Positions 43,761-52,600 of a stretch of DNA of 64,000 nucleotides are shown here, one piece after another (the first letter of the stretch is position 1; each line of letters begins with the position of its first letter). Origin of the DNA: Arcicella sp038230735 (GTDB lineage Bacteria > Bacteroidota > Bacteroidia > Cytophagales > Spirosomataceae); contig JBBRMR010000003.1 of the NCBI GenBank assembly GCA_038230735.1, positions 1 through 64,000 of the forward strand, given 5' to 3'. Below the pieces are notes generated by a model. It saw nothing but the letters and a program-made list of their open reading frames with translations, did not search any database and was not told the DNA's origin. A program made the translations under genes and the position numbers.

Positions 43761-45032
43761 ATGAAACATTCTGATTTCAAATACACATCATTTATTTGGC
43801 TCATTTTGCTCTTTTGGGGTTGTAATAAAACATCTGAAAAGGAGCAGAAAAAGTTTGATAAAGAAGATGACATCACAATATTGTCCGCTTTACCATTGGA
43901 TGTGCCTTGTCCTACCAATAATCCAATTACTGAATCAAAAGTAGAACTTGGTAAGTATCTATTTTATGACCCTATTCTATCTGGAAATAAAGATGTAGCC
44001 TGTGCAACTTGCCACTTACCCGAATTTTCTTATTCCGAAAACTTAGAAATATCCATCGGAGTTGGCGGTGTTGGAGCTGGCAGCAATCGTAACTTTCCAT
44101 CAATTGGTGATATACCTTTTGTAAAACGAAACTCACAAAGTGTTCTCAATGTGGCTTTCAACGGTATTAGCAATAATCATTCATTAAACAGTAGCCAAAC
44201 CCCGATGTTCTGGGATTTAAGAGTAAAAAGCCTTGAATTACAAGCATTAGAACCCATTAAAAATTTTGAAGAAATGCGTGGTCATAGCTATCAAGAAGAT
44301 GAAGCCCTGAAAGTAGTTTTGAATCGACTGAAAGCAATACCTAAATATCAAAATCTATTTGAAAAAGCGGTAGTGCCTTTAATATAATGCTCGGCATTAG
44401 CTCTAAATATGTTTTGACATAATGTCCAGCATTACAATAAAGGCACTACCGAAAAAGCGTTTGGCAAAAAAGAGGCAATATCAATTGAAAGTTTATCAAT
44501 GGCAATTGCTACTTTTGAAAGAAGTCTTATCAGTAACAAGTCACGCTTTGATTTATATATGCGTGGCGATTCAAGTCAGTTATCGTATAATGAAATACTT
44601 GGTATGAAGGCTTTTTTAAAATCTGGATGTGGAAAATGTCATAATGGACCCATGTTTTCTGATTTTCAAGCTCATGCTATGGGAGTAGCCGACAATGAAA
44701 AATTGAAAAAAATTGATGACGGTATATCAGCTAAATTTGCTTTTAGGACACCTACTCTACGAAATTTGCAATTCACATTTCCTTATATGCACAATGGCAA
44801 AATAAAAACGTTAACTCAGGTTTTAGAATTTTATGAGGATTTATCTGGCAATAAAATACAGAATACAAACATAAAAACTAATCAACTTGATCCATTGACT
44901 AATCAATTGAAGCTAAACTTTAAAGATATTTCATTAATACTTGAGTTTTTGAATACTCTTAATGATAATAATTTTGATAAGTCTATCCCGAAAACCGTAC
45001 CCAGCGGCTTAAAAGTTGGAGGGAATATATAA
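43761..45032 (+). pseudogene. Diheme cytochrome c peroxidase (MauG/CcpA-like), broken by an 82-bp element
   Basis: Two in-frame fragments of one gene. The first (43761-44387) has a lipoprotein signal ending at LLFWGC21, the first heme site CATCH (residues 81-85), and stops inside an inserted element. The second (in-frame from 44451; internal ATG at 44499) carries the second heme site CGKCH and the conserved RTPTLRNLQFTFPYMHNGKIKTLTQVL block. Removing the element plus one copy of its duplicated 8-bp target (90 bp) restores LFEKAFGKKEAISIESLSMAIATFERSL, giving a ~393-residue bacterial peroxidase that would reduce H2O2 in the periplasm. As it stands, TAA 44385 and TGA 44415 block it. Internal restart at 44499 would give only the second heme half. 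Confidence 0.85.
44369..44450. mobile_element. 82-bp miniature inverted-repeat element inside the peroxidase gene
   Basis: The ends GGTAGTGCCTTTA (44369-44381) and TAAAGGCACTACC (44438-44450) are perfect 13-bp inverted repeats. The element is flanked by direct copies of GAAAAAGC(G) at 44361 and 44451, a target-site duplication of 8 bp (9 if the shared G is counted). Inside are two small palindromes, TAATGC-TCG-GCATTA (44385-44399) and TAATG-TCCA-GCATTA (44420-44434). It has no coding capacity and must have been moved by a transposase elsewhere. I saw no second copy in the window. Confidence 0.88.
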
Positions 45033-45050
45033 TTTATTTTTATGCCTGTT

Positions 45051-45181
45051 GCGAGTGTCCCAACTCTCCAATTTGTGGCAGCACAGCTGATTGTTTATTT
45101 TTTCAGTATAACATTGATATTCAGGACATTGCTATTCGAGTTTTTACTTTCGTAAGTTGTCGAGTGGTGTACTCGTCACGG
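45051..45181. repeat. MITE-like element, copy 1 (CGAGTG family)
   Basis: The left part GCGAGTGTCCCAACTC...GGCAGCACAGC (45051-45087) is an inverted relative of the right end of copy 2. The right end AGTTGTCGAGTGGTGTACTC...CACGG (45154-45181) is a same-orientation relative of it. The termini are therefore imperfect inverted repeats around ~65 nt of AT-rich DNA. It lies between the peroxidase stop and the small gene at 45204. Confidence 0.6.
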
Positions 45182-45203
45182 ATGGAAAAAATTATTTACC
45201 ATT

Positions 45204-45416
45204 TCAATCATCCAATTTCAATAAAGCCAAAACCATGTCAAAAACCTCCTCCAAATCCGTTATTGATTGGATTTCGTGTCCATCAAAAGTGATGAAATAA
45301 TAGCCGTTTTTCAGAAAGAAAACTTTCACTTTTCCTTCATCGTTTTTGAAAACTGCCTTCTTGCCTTGCGTGAGGGCTTTGAGTTCTGTTAGGATATTTT
45401 CTGGGGTGAGTTTCAT
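45204..45416 (-). CDS. Small hypothetical protein (70 residues)
   Basis: A 70-residue soluble protein: a short helix (LTPENILTELKALTQGKK), beta hairpins (VKVFFLKNGYYFITFDGHEIQSI) and an acidic C-terminal helix. An AGGAAAG stretch sits 4-10 nt before the ATG, which supports it as real. I do not recognise the family. It was probably the gene next to infB before the RHS cassette arrived, since the infB-type terminator and infB end fragment lie directly upstream. Confidence 0.55.
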   Translation of the reverse strand: MKLTPENILTELKALTQGKKAVFKNDEGKVKVFFLKNGYYFITFDGHEIQSITDLEEVFDMVLALLKLDD

Positions 45417-45428
45417 ATTCTTTCCTAA

Positions 45429-45464
45429 AAAAAGGGCTTCCGAAACAAATCAGAAGCCCTTTTT
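45429..45464 (-). terminator. infB-type terminator, left copy
   Basis: AAAAAGGGCTTC (45429-45440) and GAAGCCCTTTTT (45453-45464) enclose CGAAACAAATCA. The 36-nt structure is identical to the terminator of intact infB at 53563-53598, in the same orientation. Confidence 0.85.
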
Positions 45465-45571
45465 AAATTAATAGTTAATAGAGAATAATTAATAGTTTTT
45501 TACCCATATCATATATAGATAATTTCTATTTCCACTCAATCAACTATTCTCTATTAATTGTTAATTATTCA

Positions 45572-45749
45572 CTACAATGTTCGCTTCATCTCTTTCAATT
45601 CGTAACATTCTACCACATCACCAATTTCAATGTCATTAAAATTCTTGATGGATAAACCACATTCGTAGCCAAATTTAACACTCGCTACATCGTCTTTGAA
45701 ACGCTTCAAGGCTGAAATCTCTCCTTCATGAACCACCACGAAATTTTAT
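45572..45749 (-). pseudogene. infB: Duplicated 3' end of infB (last ~57 codons)
   Basis: Read on the minus strand it encodes FVVVHEGEISALKRF ... ELKEMKRTL and a TAG stop, the same protein end as intact infB. About a dozen base differences over ~170 bp are all synonymous (for example ACA/ACG, TTG/CTT, TTC/TTT, GTA/GTT, TAG/TAA). Upstream of the duplicated part about 17 bp (between CACGAAA and TTTTATC in + orientation) are missing, and a MITE-like element then interrupts it. No start or GTPase domain remains, so it is a remnant, but one that diverged while selection still held its protein sequence. Confidence 0.9.
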
Positions 45750-45885
45750 CCGTGGTCAGTGTCTTCACTGACCAACTGGCGAAAGCAAAACACGAACAAT
45801 AATCGTCTGATTATCAGAATATTATGAACAAAAAATAGTAGTCCGCTGTGCTGCCGCCAGTTGTCGAGTGGGACACTCGCCACGG
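45750..45885. mobile_element. MITE-like element, copy 2 (CGAGTG family), in the infB remnant
   Basis: The left end CCGTGGTCAGTGTCTTCACT...CAACTGG (45750-45779) and the right end CCAGTTGTCGAGTGGGACAC...CACGG (45857-45885) are imperfect inverted repeats of ~29 bp. Each end is itself partly palindromic (CGAGTG/CACTCG). About 77 nt lie between. It has no coding capacity and abuts the broken edge of the infB remnant. Confidence 0.7.
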
Positions 45886-45897
45886 GTGGAAAAAAAT

Positions 45898-45921
45898 GCC
45901 AAGTCCACTGGTAGACTTGGC
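45898..45921 (-). terminator. Terminator of the RHS-lipoprotein operon
   Basis: GCCAAGTC (45898-45905) pairs perfectly with GACTTGGC (45914-45921); on the minus strand the stem is followed by ATTTTTTT. It lies 50 nt after the lipoprotein stop. Confidence 0.8.
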
Positions 45922-45939
45922 GTGTAGCTAACGTATTTA

Positions 45940-45965
45940 GGCGAGTAATACACTCGCCACCGATG
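45940..45965. repeat. Solo end of the CGAGTG repeat family
   Basis: GGCGAGTAATACACTCGCC plus ACCGATG matches the end sequence of copies 1 and 2 (CGAGTG-N-CACTCGCCAC-GG-TG). Only this end is present, just past the stop of the lipoprotein gene. Confidence 0.55.
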
Positions 45966-45970
45966 AAAAG

Positions 45971-46648
45971 TTATGAAATCCAAGTTGTTTTAGAATGTTT
46001 AATTCTCCAAAGTCCATCAACTTTTTCTATTTGCAGAATATATCCTCTACCGCAAAGACCACCACAATTAAAATTACAGCATAACAGCCCTTCATTACCT
46101 TTTTTATTCAGTATTATTTTAGAAAAGCTAACAATACCAATCTCATTATCAATAGATTTTACGTTATAATTCGTAATAGATTTAATATTAAAAGTACAAG
46201 CCTTAAATCTATCAGCTTTATACTTTACTTGAATCATATTGATAGTATCTAACATACTTTTTGTATTTATAGAAAATTCATTCGCTAATTTCTCTAAACC
46301 GTCATATTTATCCATTTTAAAGTAATCCAAAGCACCATTATCTGTAACAGTATCAAGCAAATAAATAGTCTTAAAATGTAAAGAATCTCCAAAAATCTTA
46401 TTATGAACTTGTATTTTCATCTTATCTAATTGTAATGAATCAGATTTTCCACTAAGATAAATAGACCTTAATTGTTCACCTTCTTTGCCCAAGTATCGTA
46501 AATAAAAATACTTCTCAGTCAGTTCTATAAGCACATCATTATAAATTTGTAGCTCATTATCTGTATTTTTAATATCACAGCGTTTGTATTGCTCTTGGCA
46601 ACCGCCCAATAAAATTATTGTAATAAAAGCAATCAATATGTTTTTCAT
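45971..46648 (-). CDS. Lipoprotein of unknown function, candidate immunity protein for the RHS toxin
   Basis: A 225-residue protein with a clear lipoprotein signal (MKNILIAFITIILLGGCQEQ). The mature part is mixed alpha/beta with a Cys-rich segment near the end (CCNFNCGGLCGRGYILQIEKVDGLWRIKHSKTTWIS); the final 'G-x-W-x-I' strand is of a kind common in small Bacteroidota lipoproteins. It starts 26 nt after the RHS gene and shares its terminator. Position directly after a polymorphic toxin gene and a periplasm-facing anchor suggest immunity against the zincin domain. This is inference only; no known immunity family is recognised. Confidence 0.7.
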   Translation of the reverse strand: MKNILIAFITIILLGGCQEQYKRCDIKNTDNELQIYNDVLIELTEKYFYLRYLGKEGEQLRSIYLSGKSDSLQLDKMKIQVHNKIFGDSLHFKTIYLLDTVTDNGALDYFKMDKYDGLEKLANEFSINTKSMLDTINMIQVKYKADRFKACTFNIKSITNYNVKSIDNEIGIVSFSKIILNKKGNEGLLCCNFNCGGLCGRGYILQIEKVDGLWRIKHSKTTWIS

Positions 46649-46674
46649 ATCTAAAATGTTTAATTTTTGAAATA

Positions 46675-49600
46675 TTAGTTTGAATCATTTGCACCTCCTA
46701 CTGCTGCAGCGGTACTTTTTTGTTTTTTCTTTTTAGTAGTACCACTACCAGCATCAGAATTATTAGTAGTTATAAACCACATCAATCCTTTATTTCCTGT
46801 CGTTAATCCACGCATTAGACTACTATTTCTGTTGCTATTATAAAATTGAGCTAATCCAGGTTTTTCTTGATTTGCATTTGGATGAAATGTATTTCCGTCA
46901 AATGCGTGTGCTGAAAAATCGTCTCCTGCTTCATAATTGCCCCCCCTACTATCTTCTTCATGATTTCCTGATAAGGCATTTAGTAGAAAGTGAGCAAATT
47001 CATGTGTAACTGTATGACCAATACTTAACATTTGAACTGCTAAATCTCCACCTCCGTTTTTCCCATTATTATTTATAAATGCTTGTGCGGCACTTTCGAG
47101 TTTTTCAACAGCGACTCTATTCAAGTATAAATTATTTTTTTCGCCAATGTCGATGTTCCCTGCATAGTGACCTCCATCAGATTCACTAACTGCCGTCCCT
47201 TGCCAATTTTGACTATTGGGAGGCTGTGTAACTTTTATGTTAGGTCCTGCACCACTTCTCATTTGACTTTTTATAAAATTGATTTTATCTGATTTCTTTG
47301 ATACACCGACTAATGCTTCTAATACTTTGGGATTATTAACTAAATTTGGCAAAACATTATTAACCATAAATGCTAATGCAGGATATTTTCTTGCAGTTTC
47401 TGCATCAATTACAAAATTACCTTCAATATCAACATATTTAATCGGGTTGTTTAGACAATATCCATAGGTTGAGTACCCAGCATACAATGGACTAACTTTG
47501 TCCACAGATAACATCCGTCCTATTGTAGGGTTTAATAATCTATTACCTAAGTCAATAAAACCCGTTTCTAATTGAGTTTCCTTGGCATTAAATTTGAAGT
47601 TAGAAATCTTGCTATTATTTATATATTTACTTGTCCAATTTTCCAATCCAAAAGGTTCAAAATCCTGAGCTTGTGTGATTTTGGCTATTCCTGCACTATC
47701 TTTAAAAGCTACTCTTAGATTACCCAAATGGTCAGTAATATTATATTCATAATTACCATTTACGATTCTACCTTCATCATGTCCAATCTGATAAAGTACA
47801 TTATTTTCGAAAATAAGATTACTAATGTAATCCGTAATCTTATTTTCAGAAGTCTTCTTTTTTAGCTTTTCCCCAGTTGCGTCGTACTGGTATTCAAGCC
47901 ATTTACCGTTGCTAAATTTTATCCGTTGGGGTAATTTAAGGTAATTGTACTTAATACTATCAATCCCCTTATTCAAATCTTTTTTCAAACTTCCATCTGC
48001 CCAATAGTCATAATCATTGCCAGAAGTGTTGTCGTCTCTAAAATCGCCAGTGTTTAAATTTCCTGAAACTGCATCACTTACAGAATTGATTTTATTAGAA
48101 TTTGTTGCGTAAGTATAATTCAATTTATCAATATAATCAAAGGTGTTATTTTGAGTCATTCCTTTACGCCACAGGTTTGTAATATTTCCATTAAAATCAT
48201 AAGCCATATTTTCAAGCGAATAATTTTCTCCTGTCTTTCCACTCGCATAAGCCCCCGACAGAATTCTACTTGCACCATCATAACTATATGTATATGAACG
48301 AGTTATGTTGTCAATACTGCTCTTCCATTCCTGTTTTCTAATATTTCCATCAAAGTATGTTCCATCTTCTTCATAGCCCAATTTGAAACTAAATAATTTA
48401 TTCGTCAAGTTATTATTGGCATCCAAATTTATGCCTTTCAAACCCCCACGAATATGATATTTAAAGTCCACCGTTTGCAAATCTGTGGTGGTAACTTTAC
48501 CGATATTCAACATTCCAAAACTCTGCAAAGTGCCTTTGTTATTCAATACTCCTGCCGAACCAGATTGACCACTTGGAATCGTAACGCTATGTCCAGTATT
48601 TATCGTTACATTATCTGAAACCGAAGGCAAAAAGCCTGATAACCAAGTGTTTACATCTGTCCAATTACCCGTTTGTTTACTGTTTATGTCTGACCCCAAA
48701 GGCTTCAAGGTCTTGGTTTTCATCCTGCCAATGCCGTCATAATTATAATTCGCTACGTTTTGCAAAACACCGTCTTTACTATGTTTAAAACTTGTTTTAC
48801 GTCCGATATGGTCAAAAGTATAATCATATATTTCAGTGATTCCTTGATGCACAGTTCGCATTTTCAAGACTTCCCCGTTGAAACGATATTGATATTCTGA
48901 ACGGTCAATACCGCCTAAATGATTCAAAGCGAAAGATTGCAGGGGGCGAGATTTGAAATCAAAATAATTAACGTATTTATACCAATCCAAAGTCTCCACA
49001 TTTCTAATCAACATCCCCGTCATCAATCCCTTTTTACTATTCGCCCATTGTGTTCCGAAAGCGTTTGCACTTTGAAAATTGAACAAATTATCTAATTGCC
49101 ACGTATAATTATCGAAGTAATTTACGGCTCTAATATTGGCATCCAATGGCGTGTAATTGCTTGGAAATGAGGTATTTGAATAGCCCAAAAGCCCTCCAGT
49201 ATTTACTCTGGTTTCGTTAATGGAAGTGATGGTGTGATTATCAAAATCATCTTGCAAAGTTTGACGGCTATACCCTTGGGTCAAGAAGGTCAATCCACTA
49301 AATGCAGGTCTATCTAAGGCATCAAATTTTGAAAATTTCCATCGGCTTCTCCCAAAAGCATCTACCACATTATCATCGGCAGCATCTCTGCTCAAAACCA
49401 AACGATATAATTGGTCATAAACCATCGCTTCAAAACCCGTATGTCCCGCTACGTGTTTGAGAATATTTTGCCCCTTTCGGTCATATTTGTAAGCATAAAT
49501 GCCTTCTAAGAAATCCGTTTCTGTATCTAAAATAAAGGCTCTCGTACTGGTAAATAAGGGATAAGCCTTCGGAGAAATCACGTAGGAAAGGCGGTCAAAT

Positions 49601-52600
49601 AAGTCGTAAACATAAATGATGGACTGCACAACGCCCGCACTTACTTCCACATCTTTCTGTACCGTTCGCCCCTGCAAATCAATGTATTCAGTCGTTTTAT
49701 TGCCCCTTTCCGAGAGCATGACTTTCATTTGCAATTCATCCGATCCGTAATATTCCAAGGTGGTGGGTTGTCCTTCCACATTACAAAAAACTGCCCCTAA
49801 ACTCGCTTTAAAGCGTTTTATCGTACCCGTAGGAGCAACTTTATACTGCATCGTTAGGGCTTTGTTGGCAGTTCGCCAAGCGTTTCCCGCTCCGTATTGC
49901 GTTAGGGGGCGGTTGAGGGGCGATTTATCAAAAAGCGTTGTTTCTGTATATGGTACATCGTCTGTATCATAAAAGGCTTTGGCGGGAGTCTGTACGTCCG
50001 TCAAAAATGTTCCCCCACCCGTGGTGCTTGGCGTGGGCAAATATGCCTTTGTGCCACGTCCATATATATCATACACGACACTGCTCAAAATAATATCCTT
50101 CGTGGCATCGGGTGAACCATTGACCACGAGTTTCTGTAAATCTCGCCCCAAGCCATCCACAAAGCTAATCGTCTTGGTGGCATCGCTCGTAGCGGTGGTA
50201 TTACTGACGGCTGTAAATGCTATTCTCGGCATCCATTCCGTTACGCTACGGTTACTAAAATCGTAGGCAAATTCCTTCAAAACCTTGTTTTCGTGGTCTT
50301 TAAGGGTTTTGAATCTGCCGAAAGAATCGTATTCAAAATAAGTAAAAACGCCATTGGCGGCTTGGCTCGAAGAAAGCCCCAATAGTGGAATAGTATAAGC
50401 ATAATTTGAGATATGATTCAATCCAAATCCGTCCTGAGCCATACCGGTCAGGGTATTCAATTGTACGCCATTGTGGGCGTATTGTTGGTAGCCAAAGGAG
50501 TCTTTCCGTCCGCCGTGGGTAATGGTATATTCACTCAGGTTTCCATATACATCATAGTCATTCATCGTTACTTTTTTATCGTAAAGACTATGACGGGGCA
50601 AATCTGCCGAATAAGTGGCAGGACTCGCCAAGAACAAATCGGAAGAAGGTTGATAGGCGGTTGTAAAAGCATTAAACAACTGACTTTCTAAGAGATAAAT
50701 AGACGAAGGAAGGCGATACGCACTGAACGGATTTCCAGGGACAGAGTTATCTTCTCGGCTATAATAACTCGTTAGTTTTGCCCCCGAAATCAGCGAATCT
50801 GTAGCGGAAAGGCTATTTTTTCGATAACTCACTTCCTCAATCGGGATGTTCAATTCATTCTTTTCCTGCATCCGCCGAATGGCTAAAAGTTCACCCGACT
50901 TAGTGGTAGGAATAATGCCAAAATCGAAGGGATAAAAATATTTTTTACCCCTAATTTCACCCGCATTGACTATCTCACGGGTTACACGGGGAAAATAATA
51001 ATTGGGTACATAATCGGTAATGCTAGTCTTTTGGGTAAACTTGGTATCGTCTTCATTGTCATAATAAAACTCTTCGGATTTTATTAATTTGGTCGTGCCA
51101 TAATTCATAAAATACGTTTGGGCGGGTTGGGCATCATTGGTTTCAAAGTAACAAATTGAACTCCCTTGAAGATACGATGGTCTATAATTGACGTAAATAT
51201 TTTGAATTTGTAAAAGCCTTCCGCAAATATCAGTGGTACTGCCTGCACCCAACACCGTATAAGTATTTTCTTGACGATATTTCAGGCGGTTATCTTTGCC
51301 AAAAACTCGTTTTCGGGCTAATTGTCCTCTATCCCAGTGCTTGCTTTGGACAAAATATTTTGTTCCGTTGAAAAGCGTAGTTTGACCGTCTGAACTTTCT
51401 CTAAATTCATAAATGGTTCTGCCATTATCGCCTGTGGCTCCTGCTTCTTGGTATTCGGTTACGGTCGAGTAGGTTACGGGGCTACCCTCATGCGGAAATA
51501 ATGCTCCACCGAGATTGGAAGTATATTTTCGGACATCGTAGGTGTATAATGACGAACAAGGCTGTCCTGTGGTATTGGATTGACATTCTGTTACTTTCTG
51601 CTTGGTATTATACTGAAAGCTAAGGCTCTGGCGTAATGTGCCATCACCACTTTCACCTATTCCGTAGCGGTAAGATTTTACTACGGGATTATCCGTAGCA
51701 TTGGGGCTACTGGTAATAGTTTTTATCCGTAGGCCTCCCGCTTTTCGATGCACTATCCCATCTAAATACTGATTGGCTTCGTGGTCAAAAACGGTATATC
51801 CACCCGTAGGAAAGGTGATTTTATTGAGAATCCAAGCCTTCATATTGGTTTCATCACTCTGACGATTTGCTCCCCCAATATTTATCGTAGTAGGAGTAGA
51901 AATACCACCTTGATAAATAGGAATGGTTTGGGCGGGAATACGAGTAGTATTGGTAGTAGCTCCGTTGTAATAGCCCCAATAATCAAGGGCTTTGGACTGG
52001 ACAAGGGGAAGGGGAATGGCTGTATTATAGCCCAATTCATATTGACCGATAAGTGCGTTTGCATTATCCAACATCCTTACTTTATCCAAAAACAAGACTG
52101 GGAAATTGGCATTATTATCTCGGTTACGATAGACATACGTCAAATCGTAGGTTTTTATGAGTTCGTAAGCCAGGGTGCTAATATTATAGCCATAGATTTC
52201 TATTTTATCCAAGGCTTTACCAAAACCGTCTTGTCGGTCGGTGGTTTCATAAACAAATTCTACTTTGCCTGATGGAAAATGAATACTTTGGGGTAGTCTT
52301 TGCTCGACTGAATTATTGATAGAAATTAATTCGGGTGTTGGGTTAGAAGTAGGTCCTGTCAAAACTACACCCGAAGGAATCATTCCCGTAGGATTATCAT
52401 TGATGGTAACGGATTCCATAATATCGTGCGTCCATTGATAAGTAGTAGCGGCTTGGTATTCCACCAAAATCTTGTCTTGTGAACGCACTCCTTGGACTTG
52501 GGTCAGAAGCCAAGCACTTGTTCCAGAGCCAACGGTTTGTTCAGATTTGTCGAAAGTAAATTGATTACCGCCTTCATCGGTAATATCAAAGGAATTAGTA

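Noticed and set aside
45417..45971. A further small gene in the 550-nt gap left of the lipoprotein
   Set aside because: The gap is fully explained by the infB-type terminator, infB remnant, MITE-like element, operon terminator and a solo repeat end; the remaining frame is only the remnant.
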